Source: Bacteroidia bacterium (GTDB lineage: Bacteria; Bacteroidota; Bacteroidia; CAILMK01; JBBDIG01). Taken from it: a stretch of DNA of 49,461 nucleotides. The notes beneath the pieces were generated by a model. It saw nothing but the letters and a program-made list of their open reading frames with translations. It was not told the DNA's origin and searched no databases. Within the stretch, counting starts at the first letter, position 1; every line of letters begins with the position of its first letter. The stretch covers positions 1 to 49,461 of the forward strand of contig JBBDIG010000007.1 in the NCBI GenBank assembly GCA_040880525.1, read 5' to 3'. Shown piece by piece: positions 1 through 9,638 of the stretch. The position numbers and the translations under genes were made by a program.

Positions 1-61
1 GAAATAGACCTAAACTCTTTTGAAAAATCTCTCCAAGAAATAGGGGTCTAAGACATAATGA
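1..61 (+). other. Leader-proximal sequence or an over-long first spacer
   Basis: The first five bases (GAAAT) match the last five of the CRISPR repeat. If they are a repeat end, the following spacer would be 56 nt, against 34-37 nt everywhere else. The stretch is fairly A/T-rich and lies on the side where a leader is expected, so it may instead be the end of the leader. The window edge prevents a decision. Confidence 0.4.
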
Positions 62-3000
62 CTCTTAATCGAACTTGGTAGAATTGAAATTTCAATGCCG
101 TAAAGGGCAAACTCGGAGCGCTGGGCCTCTTAATCGAACTTGGTAGAATTGAAATGGGCATACTTTGACGGATTCCATATCCGGATGGTGCCTCTTAATC
201 GAACTTGGTAGAATTGAAATGCCTTGAGGAGGGCGACTCAAAGACCATCCAGGACGCTCTTAATCGAACTTGGTAGAATTGAAATCTGTGTGGATGATGT
301 GGACGTTTACCTGAAATTGCTCTCTTAATCGAACTTGGTAGAATTGAAATAGAACCCTGATGATGTAGTGATCAACTACCCCAGCCCTCTTAATCGAACT
401 TGGTAGAATTGAAATGCCTTCAAGCTGAACGACTTCGGAATGGAAGAATGGCTCTTAATCGAACTTGGTAGAATTGAAATGAATTAACAATAAAAGAAGA
501 TAAGGATACAAAAAGCTCTTAATCGAACTTGGTAGAATTGAAATGAAGAAATAGAAGATATATTGGATTTATCAGAAATACTCTTAATCGAACTTGGTAG
601 AATTGAAATACCTGGAGTTATGAGCAATATTATCAAGCTATAAGACTCTTAATCGAACTTGGTAGAATTGAAATAAAGAAGGATCATTTGAATTAGATGG
701 TGATATAATGCTCTTAATCGAACTTGGTAGAATTGAAATACAAAAAGAAAGAAGAGAATCCTTTTGAGAAACTATTCTCTTAATCGAACTTGGTAGAATT
801 GAAATCTTGGTGGAACTTTAATGATACCAATTCTTGTTTTTACTCTTAATCGAACTTGGTAGAATTGAAATCTATTTATTTAGTAATTTTGTCTTGAAGC
901 TTGCTGATCTCTTAATCGAACTTGGTAGAATTGAAATGGAGAAGATCCTGCTGATCCCAAAACTCTCAACACACTCTTAATCGAACTTGGTAGAATTGAA
1001 ATTTTACAAGGAGCGGCACATTGGTTTTATCAGCTGGAGCTCTTAATCGAACTTGGTAGAATTGAAATCTTGTTTGTTGTCACCAAAATCAAATAAAGAA
1101 TCACTCTTAATCGAACTTGGTAGAATTGAAATTTCCAATCATCAGACAAATATTCAAACAAAAACTCACTCTTAATCGAACTTGGTAGAATTGAAATTTT
1201 TCAAGTGCTTTTCTGAGTCTATTTGAAGACTGACTCTTAATCGAACTTGGTAGAATTGAAATCTCATCCTAAAATCAATGATTTCAATGAGTGTACCTCT
1301 TAATCGAACTTGGTAGAATTGAAATTGTGCCAGTTGCCATAATACCATCTACAATCAATACTCTTAATCGAACTTGGTAGAATTGAAATTTCTTTCGTTG
1401 TATAATCTCAATGCTTCTTCTGATTCTCTTAATCGAACTTGGTAGAATTGAAATCAAGGAATTACCTTATAGGAAAGGAATTGTGCCAACTCTTAATCGA
1501 ACTTGGTAGAATTGAAATTACATCATTAGTAATGTGGAGATATCCGATTCGCGAGCTCTTAATCGAACTTGGTAGAATTGAAATCTGCTCTGGTAGGCGG
1601 TGTCGAGCGCTTCGTACTGGTCTCTTAATCGAACTTGGTAGAATTGAAATTTCTCAAAAAAAACATATTTTCCATCTTACAGTCGCTCTTAATCGAACTT
1701 GGTAGAATTGAAATACAGAATCTAATACAGTTGCCGTGCTTAATCCCTGCTCTTAATCGAACTTGGTAGAATTGAAATACGGATTTAAATTCATGTTCAT
1801 ATTCTTTTGTTTCCTCTTAATCGAACTTGGTAGAATTGAAATTGCAACAAGCTGTTATTGAGGGAAATGCAAATTTACTCTTAATCGAACTTGGTAGAAT
1901 TGAAATTTTGAAGGATTAGCGGATGCTTTAGACGAATTAAACTCTTAATCGAACTTGGTAGAATTGAAATCCCATTACACCACACCAAAAGACAAATCAG
2001 ATCAACACTCTTAATCGAACTTGGTAGAATTGAAATTTCCCTCCGGAACATCCCTATCAACATTATTGAAAACTCTTAATCGAACTTGGTAGAATTGAAA
2101 TTCCAGAGAGGGCCGGGCTTCCACGCCCGAAACAGAAGCTCTTAATCGAACTTGGTAGAATTGAAATCCCCTACAGGTGATGTTGGGCCTGCCGGTCCGC
2201 CCCTCTTAATCGAACTTGGTAGAATTGAAATGAACGTAACCCTCCGCCACTGCCTCTCCATCAACACCTCTTAATCGAACTTGGTAGAATTGAAATGCAG
2301 CTATTAATCAATCAGAAGAAGCATTGAGATTGCTCTTAATCGAACTTGGTAGAATTGAAATCAGGGTCGCCCGCGTCCATAATTGCGTAGAGGTCTCTCT
2401 TAATCGAACTTGGTAGAATTGAAATCAGCCAGCGCGGTAATTGAGGGACGATGAACGCTGACTCTTAATCGAACTTGGTAGAATTGAAATATTCAAAATG
2501 AAACGTCAACACACCGGGGCACTCACTCTTAATCGAACTTGGTAGAATTGAAATGTAGTACGGATTGTGTGTAGTCCTCGCTCGCGGAGGCTCTTAATCG
2601 AACTTGGTAGAATTGAAATGTGTTTTTGGGGCGGATAAATCCGATGGAATTGGCCTCTTAATCGAACTTGGTAGAATTGAAATCGGTGAGGGAAAGTGGT
2701 TCCGCTGTGGGTGGGATGACTCTTAATCGAACTTGGTAGAATTGAAATTCGGTGCCGCCTACTACTGATCCGATTCCTGCGGTATCTCTTAATCGAACTT
2801 GGTAGAATTGAAATTTTCGAAGCCTCCCCAAACCCCCCAGCAATCGCCCCCTCTTAATCGAACTTGGTAGAATTGAAATTGCCTCCGGTGTCTTTGAGGT
2901 GGTACCAGTGCGGACTCTTAATCGAACTTGGTAGAATTGAAATTTACGATTCCGGAGGGCATCACTATTCACATGGTTCTCTTAATCGAACTTGGTAGAA

Positions 3001-3782
3001 TTGAAATTTAGAGCATCTTATCAGCGTTACCGGTTCTTCACCCTCTTAATCGAACTTGGTAGAATTGAAATTTAAACTCCGTAAATGTGCAGGCGGTGAG
3101 TATGAACTCTTAATCGAACTTGGTAGAATTGAAATCACCAAAAAGAACTATGGTTTCAACGATAAATGTACTCTTAATCGAACTTGGTAGAATTGAAATT
3201 TTGAAGCCAGCGAGCAGTTTTGAGGAAGAGGAGTCTCTTAATCGAACTTGGTAGAATTGAAATCCTCCACCTGGTAACGGTGGCGATCCACCTCTATTTC
3301 TCTTAATCGAACTTGGTAGAATTGAAATCCAGGGGTTACACCTTTAATGCCGGATACATCAAGCTCTTAATCGAACTTGGTAGAATTGAAATGGTTTGTT
3401 CTTCTACCTGCCGTTTTATATTTGGTTTGCTCTTAATCGAACTTGGTAGAATTGAAATGTCGCTTATCTTCTACATTCAAGTAGTCCAGCGCATACTCTT
3501 AATCGAACTTGGTAGAATTGAAATAAAGTGCTTTGCGGGTATCCTTTTCCACCCAGGCACTCTTAATCGAACTTGGTAGAATTGAAATTGAGCAGGATCC
3601 GGTTCACGTCCAGGTCAGATCCTCTCTTAATCGAACTTGGTAGAATTGAAATATTATAGCAGACCCGATCCGGTTAATCCCATCTGCAACCTTTAATCGT
3701 ACTTCGTAGAATTGAAATACTTTGTGCCTGCGCTGGATGGTCTTCTCAGCCTCCCTTTAATCGTACTTCGTAGAATTGAAAT
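62..3782 (+). CRISPR. CRISPR array, 58 repeats, no cas genes in view
   Basis: There are 56 identical 29-nt repeats, starting CTCTTAATCG and ending AGAATTGAAAT. Two variant repeats follow at the right end, and the 57 spacers are 34-37 nt long. The repeat has almost no internal palindrome. Its ATTGAAA(N) terminus is the 5' crRNA handle known from many type I-B and type III systems, which puts transcription on the + strand with the leader on the left. Degenerate repeats on the right, the old end, agree with this. The bases on either side of the 29-mer vary from unit to unit, so the repeat length is firm. The subtype cannot be set without cas genes, which must lie left of the window or elsewhere. 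Spacers 7-31 are mostly A/T-rich, and those on both sides are richer in G/C. Several short open frames across this region are artefacts of the repeat. Confidence 0.99.
3690..3782 (+). repeat. Two variant terminal CRISPR repeats (3690-3718, 3754-3782)
   Basis: Both copies carry the same four changes from the canonical repeat, at repeat positions 2, 3, 11 and 16, and keep the GTAGAATTGAAAT end. The changes create a TAC-TTC-GTA mini-palindrome that the canonical repeat lacks. Because they share the changes, they are probably an older repeat version and not two independent decays. A further CTCTTAA at 3811 may be a remnant of another repeat. Confidence 0.9.
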
Positions 3783-4008
3783 TTATCAGCCGTTTGGCCT
3801 TGTCCTCGTTCTCTTAAATAAACTACAAAGTCGCCTCCAGGCATGCGCCCTTACAAGCATTTTGCATCATTTGATATTTTTGCAGATTCGTGAATGTTCG
3901 GTCGGAGCAATTGAAAAAGTAAAATAATTATAGTTTTAGCTTTTAAAATACAAGGGCTTCGTATTCCATTTATCCATACTATGTTGAAGAAAACCACACC
4001 CCAATCAG

Positions 4009-6297
4009 CTACTCCCCCTTAATCCACTTGCTTATGTACGTCATCTGCTCAGTAGCAACTTCAATAATGTAAATCCCGTTTTTCAGGCTACCGAAATCCT
4101 GCGACACTACCTTAACCTGACCATAGTTCGTTTGCTGGATTTTCCTTCCATACAAATCGTACAGAATGAAGATGGCCTGGCTGGCGGCTACAGGCAGTTC
4201 TACGGTTACCACGCCTGTTGATGGATTGGGGTACAGCTTTATTCCATCAGCCTTATCAACTCTATCAACCGACTGCTCAAGCGGAATCTGAACTTCCACC
4301 TCATTGGTAATGACCGGTGGATTTAAATCGAAGAAAATCCCCGCCTGATTATAGATGAAATCGCCCTTATTAGCTGATGAATCAACCTCCACTGAAAACT
4401 TTACAAAGCCATTGCTCCCCACCCAATCCGAGCCGCTGTCAGGTAGCATGATGTTCATGAATTCCCACACGATTTCATTGTCATTGATATACACATTATA
4501 ATCATGGCTGGCAGAGATCATTTCAAATGTGGATGGCTTCAGCAGCATATCCAGGGTATCGCGTATCACGATGTTGAATGCAGGAGCGTTTCCGGTATTC
4601 TGAAACCTCACTTTATAGGTGAGTCTGCTCCCAGCTTCAATTACCGCTTCCTGACTTGTTTCATGCAGCTTGTCATTTGGATCCCAGGAAGCCACAATTA
4701 CCTGGCATGTTGTATCATACAGATTGCTGCTGCCGCCTGATGAGCCAAAATCCATGTTTGCTACTGTGCAAGCGGTTTTGCCAATCGTACTTTGATCAAT
4801 TGAATTCTCAAGAACAAGCAATATCTGCCGCTCTTCTGAGGGATACATATCGCTGAAATCAAATGAATACTCATTGTCATTAATTGCGTCAGGTGCCGGG
4901 GTAGCTGAAACATAATCGAAAAGTGTATCCAAATGGTAAGTCACCGTTCCATCCAAATCGGTATTGCCAGAATTCTTGTAAGTGATGTAATGATTCAGCC
5001 GGGTATTGAGGTGGTACGTAGCGGCATCCTGAACGTCAAGTGTAACGGTAGCGCCATCTGCTGAAGCTCCTGTGGCTTCAAGTCCAAAATCCACCCCCGA
5101 AGTATCTTCGCCATTTCCGGTAAAAGTTACATTGTATTCAGGAGGTGATGTGGTGAGGGCAAAAGGTCCGTTGGCAACAACAGAAAGCTTGTATGTTCCC
5201 GGGCCTACAGGTAAACTGAAATTACCTTGTCTGTTGCTATAGACATAAAAATTCCCTGGCTGTACCAACAGCGACTGATTGATTAGTGGGCCATCATTGT
5301 TGTCCTTCACGCCATTTCCATTTCTATCGTAAAAAATGGAACCGTTAATTCTGTTGAGTTTTACACTTGGCGGATGTATCGTACCGGCAATGGCTTTCAT
5401 ATCTCCAATTTCCAGTTCATCCAGCACTTGTCCATTATTCAGATCTATCATCAACAATAACCTTTGGTATGGACTAAGGCTTTTTATACCGTAGTGATAA
5501 TAAATGTGGGCATCAGGATCAATAACAGAGTTGAAACCCGGATTTCCGGCTGTGGATTGTAAAGGCAGTGAATCCACAATCACATGAATTGCGGGCAGAG
5601 AATCTGGAATAAAACCTATGAACTGTGTTTTTCCTCCAATAACGTGAGCCACATAAACCGAATCATTATAAATATGCGTTCGAAGAACTCTTGCCGCCCA
5701 ATCATACCTGGTTTTATAGGAACCATTGCCCTGCAAGGTGTACTCGAAAAATTTGTCCACCCGCCCTGGAGATGGCGTTTCACCCGGAATATACAGCCGC
5801 TCTGCAGCGCCATGCACGGTAATGCCTTCAGGATAGAATGAACCAACCTGACTTGGAAAGTTGATTCCGGTAAAAACGGTTGCTTGCCCATTAGCGGGAT
5901 TTAACCTGATGGTCTGGGAATTCGAGCCACTCACACGGAATCCATACAGGAAATCATCCTCTGCATTCATTGTAAGGGCATAAACATTGGGAATAGGAAC
6001 AATATCTATGAGGCTGCCATCAATGAGGCTGATCGCCCAGAGCTGGCGCTGGTTTGCCGTATCATTCCCATAAATGTAATAGGTATTTGAACTGCGGTTA
6101 ACCAGCCCGGGAGTTCCAAATGGTGTCTTCAGGCTTTTAATCGCTGACAATTCAGTAACTACTTCAGTTTGCACATCCATTGATACAAACTTCCATTCGT
6201 CTGTGGCGGTATCCTGCAACAGCCCCCGCAAGTGCTGACCATTTACATTGAACCCAATTAAGAACAGCACCGCGGTGAGGATAATTTTATGCTTCAT
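4009..6297 (-). CDS. Secreted protein with SdrD B-like domain, DUF7619-like domain and T9SS type A sorting domain
   Basis: This 762-residue protein has a signal peptide (about residues 1-20, ending in GFNVNGQ). About 300 residues of propeller-like sequence follow. An SdrD/Cna-B-like beta-sandwich comes next, with the calcium-type motif YDRNGNGVKD. A further domain contains WDPNDK and matches the DUF7619 pattern seen in Bacteroidota surface proteins. The C-terminus (about the last 75 residues, with KLYPNPSTG and a GIYIIEV strand) is a T9SS type A sorting domain, so export through the outer membrane and surface attachment or release are expected. The start is the ATG before the signal peptide. 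The gene stands alone, beside the distal end of the CRISPR array. Its ligand or activity cannot be told. Confidence 0.9.
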   Translation of the reverse strand: MKHKIILTAVLFLIGFNVNGQHLRGLLQDTATDEWKFVSMDVQTEVVTELSAIKSLKTPFGTPGLVNRSSNTYYIYGNDTANQRQLWAISLIDGSLIDIVPIPNVYALTMNAEDDFLYGFRVSGSNSQTIRLNPANGQATVFTGINFPSQVGSFYPEGITVHGAAERLYIPGETPSPGRVDKFFEYTLQGNGSYKTRYDWAARVLRTHIYNDSVYVAHVIGGKTQFIGFIPDSLPAIHVIVDSLPLQSTAGNPGFNSVIDPDAHIYYHYGIKSLSPYQRLLLMIDLNNGQVLDELEIGDMKAIAGTIHPPSVKLNRINGSIFYDRNGNGVKDNNDGPLINQSLLVQPGNFYVYSNRQGNFSLPVGPGTYKLSVVANGPFALTTSPPEYNVTFTGNGEDTSGVDFGLEATGASADGATVTLDVQDAATYHLNTRLNHYITYKNSGNTDLDGTVTYHLDTLFDYVSATPAPDAINDNEYSFDFSDMYPSEERQILLVLENSIDQSTIGKTACTVANMDFGSSGGSSNLYDTTCQVIVASWDPNDKLHETSQEAVIEAGSRLTYKVRFQNTGNAPAFNIVIRDTLDMLLKPSTFEMISASHDYNVYINDNEIVWEFMNIMLPDSGSDWVGSNGFVKFSVEVDSSANKGDFIYNQAGIFFDLNPPVITNEVEVQIPLEQSVDRVDKADGIKLYPNPSTGVVTVELPVAASQAIFILYDLYGRKIQQTNYGQVKVVSQDFGSLKNGIYIIEVATEQMTYISKWIKGE

Positions 6298-6442
6298 GAT
6301 AAATATTCAAATGTTTCGGCCAAGATATTCATTATCTGCTGAACCTGCTTAAAATAATCCCTAAAAAAATTGGTGAGGGAATGCTCATCTCCCCCATCTC
6401 TACGAGTAAAAGATTTTGCTATATTGTGCCAAAAAAGCAACG

Positions 6443-7015
6443 ATGGAAATTACTTACCCCTATACCATTGACAATGGCAGCGGAGAACAACTCACCTTTC
6501 TGCGCCTGGTTGAAGAAAACGGCAGCGAACCCTGGTTGGAAGTAGAAAATCTGGTTCAACCCAATTCAGGGCCGCCCATGCACATTCACTTTTTCCAGGA
6601 AGAGGCGCTGACGGTGGTTCAGGGACAAGTTGCCACCCAAGTGCTTGGACACGAACCGCAATTTTACGGTCCGGGGGAAACCTGCACGTTTAAAGCACGG
6701 GTGCCACATAAATTCTGGAATGCAGGCACCGGACCGCTCATTTGCAAGGGCTACATTAAGCCGGCCCATAATGTGGCTTATTTCCTTTCAAAGATTTATG
6801 AATCTACAAAGGAAAACGGGGGCAAGATGCCAGATCCTTTTGATGCCGCTTACCTGATGCACCGTTACCGTACCGAATTCGATATGCTGGAGATTCCACC
6901 CTTTGTGAAGCGGGTTATATTTCCGGTAACGCGTTTCATGGGAACTTTGCAGGGTAAGCATAAAAAGTTTGCTGATGCCCCGGAACCGGTACGCGAAATT
7001 GGATTGCGTAGCTGA
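6443..7015 (+). CDS. Cupin domain protein
   Basis: This 190-residue protein has one clear cupin fold. Motif 1 contains HIH at residues 47-49, an acidic pair at 53-54 and G61. Motif 2 contains GPGET with H89 and N93. Together these give the usual three-His/one-Glu metal site. The C-terminal 80 residues are helical and basic, with no recognised domain. I start at the ATG at 6443 because it gives the natural MEITYPY start; a TTG at 6416 would add nine unlikely residues. Cupins of this kind include dioxygenases, isomerases and simple ligand binders, and the sequence does not say which. It is a single gene between two unrelated ones. Confidence 0.85.
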   Translation: MEITYPYTIDNGSGEQLTFLRLVEENGSEPWLEVENLVQPNSGPPMHIHFFQEEALTVVQGQVATQVLGHEPQFYGPGETCTFKARVPHKFWNAGTGPLICKGYIKPAHNVAYFLSKIYESTKENGGKMPDPFDAAYLMHRYRTEFDMLEIPPFVKRVIFPVTRFMGTLQGKHKKFADAPEPVREIGLRS

Positions 7016-7067
7016 AAAAGCAAGACTATAAGTTTTTACGATTTTTCAATAGACTGAACAGCGGGTT

Positions 7068-7075
7068 TATATTTG
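7068..7075 (+). promoter_or_regulatory. Candidate Bacteroidota -7 element (TATATTTG)
   Basis: The octamer matches the phylum consensus TAnnTTTG and lies about 50 nt before the proposed TTG start of the nuclease gene. No convincing TTG -33 element is seen at the usual distance, so support is limited. Confidence 0.35.
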
Positions 7076-7127
7076 TCGGGTACACAATGGATTCTAAATA
7101 AATTGGCCACTCAAATTTCAGAGAACT

Positions 7128-7955
7128 TTGGACTGGACTGCAACAGAGGTTGAACTCATCATTTATGATTACTTCCAAATGCTCACTTCTGAGCTTAAAG
7201 GAATTGCCTATAATAAAACGGAACACAGAAAGACACTGAAGCCTCTTTTACAGAAAAGATCGGATGGATCCATTGAGTTTAAACATCAAAACATCAGTGC
7301 TGCCCTCGTAAAGAATGGACTACCATACATTAAAGGATACAAACGAAGATGGAATTATCAAACACTGTTAGAAGATAAAGTCGTTGAATACGTGAAAAAC
7401 AACTACTCGTTAGCATCTAATTTTGACCAGTTTGCCAATCAAGAACTCAGGTTTGAACAGCCTACAGTTTCATTCGAAAACTGGATTGTTCAGCCTCCGG
7501 AACTTAGGCTATTTCATGAACCGGAAGTTCGTTACAGAACACCTGTAAAAAGGAATTATCTTGAAATTGAGCAGAAAAATAAAAGTATTGGTGAGTCAGG
7601 AGAACTATTATCCTTAGCGTTTGAGAGATGGACTTTAAAAAGAAATGGTTATTCCGCTCTTGCCAAACAAGTAGTGTGGACATCAAAAGAAGAAGGTGAT
7701 GGTGCCGGATATGATATTTTATCAAAATACCCGGATGGAAGCAATAAGCTTATTGAAGTTAAATCCACCACGTTAGGAAAGGAAACGCCCATTTACTTTT
7801 CAAAAAATGAACATGATTTTTCAAAAGACAATGCGGGCAAATTTCACCTTTACAGAGTTTTTGATTTAAAAGAAAAGCCCAGAATGTTTGAACGAAAAGG
7901 ACTGTTTGAAGATTTCTGCCACATAGAAGCAGTAAATTTCAAAGGCTATTTTTAA
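7128..7955 (+). CDS. DUF3883 domain protein, putative PD-(D/E)XK nuclease
   Basis: The 275-residue protein has two parts. The N-terminal part (about 1-90) carries a pattern found in many predicted restriction-type proteins: WTATEVELI, YNKTEHR and IEFKHQNISAAL. The C-terminal part is a DUF3883 ('NO VEIN' C-terminal) domain with GESGE at 155-159, GYDI (D196) and IEVKST (E210, K212). D196-E210-x-K212 fits a PD-(D/E)XK catalytic site, so DNA cleavage is a fair inference, untested. The start appears to be TTG at 7128. An in-frame stop lies at 7095 and no ATG exists between it and the conserved N-terminus. No methyltransferase or helicase partner is adjacent. It may be an orphan defence nuclease, 3.3 kb from the CRISPR array. 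Confidence 0.82.
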   Translation: MDWTATEVELIIYDYFQMLTSELKGIAYNKTEHRKTLKPLLQKRSDGSIEFKHQNISAALVKNGLPYIKGYKRRWNYQTLLEDKVVEYVKNNYSLASNFDQFANQELRFEQPTVSFENWIVQPPELRLFHEPEVRYRTPVKRNYLEIEQKNKSIGESGELLSLAFERWTLKRNGYSALAKQVVWTSKEEGDGAGYDILSKYPDGSNKLIEVKSTTLGKETPIYFSKNEHDFSKDNAGKFHLYRVFDLKEKPRMFERKGLFEDFCHIEAVNFKGYF

Positions 7956-8036
7956 TCAGGATTTCCTCAATTTTCTCCAAAAGCTCATTTATTGAAAAAT
8001 CAATTGAAGGTGCCTCTCACAGTGATGAACTCGCAC

Positions 8037-9425
8037 CTACCTCACCAGTTGCACTGTACCGCTGTCCCGAATAATATCACCACCAAGAGTTTGGCCCTGG
8101 AAAATCCACAGATAGGTTCCTTCAGGGGCATTGTTACCATTCCAGCCGCTGGTGGTCTCAGCGCCATCGAAGATGAGCTGCCCCCAGCGGTTGTAGATCT
8201 GGAAGCGGTAACGGCTCATGCGGCTCGTAACGGGCAAGAACACATCGTTCAGGCCATTGCCGTCTGGGCTGAATGCTGTAGGAATGAAGGCCGCAGGATT
8301 ACACACCTCCACATAAACGGAATCTTCCGCCATGCAGGGGCCTACCATTGCGCGCACTCGGTACAGACCGGAAGCATCCACGGAGATTGCTGCGGTCGTA
8401 TCTCCGGTAGACCAGGTGTAAACGGCTCCCGGATTGAAAGCATTGAGCACCAGCACCGGCTCTTCGCAAAGCAGCGTATCATCCGGTAAAGCGATGGCCG
8501 GTGGGGGAAAGACAACTACATCCACGGAATCTGTGAAATCGTCTTCCATTGAATGAAAAACGAGCGTAACAGTTTCTGTGGGCGTAATGGTGAAGTTATT
8601 GGCGGTGCTGAGTGTATCGGCCGGATGGCCTGCATAATGCCAGTAAAAGCTGCCGGAATAGCTAGTGGAAATTTCTACTTCCGTCCCTTCACAGATCAGT
8701 GTATCGGAAACCTTCATCTCAGGGATTTCCCGCACCTCCACATCGTCAATGTAATACCAGGCAATAAAAATATGGTTGCTGCTGGCGGGCCGTATAATTT
8801 GGGTATTTGCGTTGTCGAAGAAATTGGCAATCGCCAAATACGCATAAGCCGAGTCCGCTTTAATGACCCCGGAAATCTCTGTCCAATTTGTGGTGTCGGT
8901 GATGATGGCTTTTGAATAAACGTGGGAAATGTTATCTGGCTTTAACGAGATGCGGTTCTCATCCCATTGGGTAAACAGCCGCATACCAAGTCCATTGGAA
9001 TAAAACACCTGCACATCAGGGGGATGGCCACTGCCCCTGTTGTCAATCGCAGAGACTTTCATGCTTAGCCGGTAATGCCGCCCCACCACCAGCGGCCTGG
9101 AAAGCCGTGTGGCCGAAAAGGAGCGATTCGTAGGCTGGCCCATTGAGGAATCATAATCATCGTAGGTGCTAATGCCAATATATGCCGATCCATCAGCCGG
9201 TTCTTGATAGCCGTCAATATTTATTGGTGTGGAAAATTTGTCTCCGCAGGTATGGTAATATTGGCCTATGCCATACCAGTTTGTTAAGTATTCCCCATGA
9301 AAATTATCGCGGTGGACAGGACACTTGTCAAAGACCTCGAATGAGGGATTGGTAACCAGATTTTGCCCGGCTATTGAAAAATAGAAAGTCAAAAAGAAGA
9401 TCAGAAATGGGAATTGGCGGAGCAT
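8037..9425 (-). CDS. Secreted protein with T9SS type B (CHU_C) sorting domain
   Basis: The 462-residue protein starts with a signal peptide (MLRQFPFLIFFL, cleaved near SIAGQ). The N-terminal half begins LVTNPSFEVFDKCP and looks like a carbohydrate-binding-type jelly roll often found in Bacteroidota surface proteins; this is a family resemblance only. Short Ig-like segments with paired cysteines follow. The last 85 residues (FIPTAFSPDGNGLNDVF, IYNRWGQLIF, GTYLW) are a textbook gliding-motility-associated C-terminal domain, the T9SS type B signal. I use the ATG at 9425 and not the upstream frame start, because the signal peptide begins there. The gene converges on the nuclease gene, with about 80 bp between the stops and no clear terminator. 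Confidence 0.9.
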   Translation of the reverse strand: MLRQFPFLIFFLTFYFSIAGQNLVTNPSFEVFDKCPVHRDNFHGEYLTNWYGIGQYYHTCGDKFSTPINIDGYQEPADGSAYIGISTYDDYDSSMGQPTNRSFSATRLSRPLVVGRHYRLSMKVSAIDNRGSGHPPDVQVFYSNGLGMRLFTQWDENRISLKPDNISHVYSKAIITDTTNWTEISGVIKADSAYAYLAIANFFDNANTQIIRPASSNHIFIAWYYIDDVEVREIPEMKVSDTLICEGTEVEISTSYSGSFYWHYAGHPADTLSTANNFTITPTETVTLVFHSMEDDFTDSVDVVVFPPPAIALPDDTLLCEEPVLVLNAFNPGAVYTWSTGDTTAAISVDASGLYRVRAMVGPCMAEDSVYVEVCNPAAFIPTAFSPDGNGLNDVFLPVTSRMSRYRFQIYNRWGQLIFDGAETTSGWNGNNAPEGTYLWIFQGQTLGGDIIRDSGTVQLVR

Positions 9426-9638
9426 ATTATTATTAAGCGAATTCCTTTCATGACGGTGAAAACCTTTTAGCGGTTGTACCAACTATTTAAAGGTTGTAGC
9501 GTTTCTTAGCCTAAGTGTCCGCAGAAGTTTGTAGTTCAGGTGTTAATAAAATAAGATACCTCTGACTCATAGCTGCTATAAGGGATTATTAGTCTTGTGA
9601 TCTATTTCATTACGAAGTTTTCGCAGTACCTCGAAGGC

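Noticed and set aside
481-776. Spacers 7 and 11 share ACAAAAAG at their ends
   Set aside because: It is low-complexity and only eight bases, so it does not show adjacent protospacers.
221-3753. Spacers 3 and 57 share AAGACCATCCAG in opposite orientation
   Set aside because: Twelve bases among all spacer pairs on both strands is close to what chance could give, and the flanks do not match.
62-3782. Several short open frames inside the array
   Set aside because: They are made of translated repeats (LLIELGRIEI on one strand, ISILPSSIK on the other) and have no independent coding signal.
3329-3810. The oldest spacers all read open on the minus strand, as for RNA targeting
   Set aside because: With 35-nt spacers at least one of three frames is usually open by chance, so this does not show strand bias.
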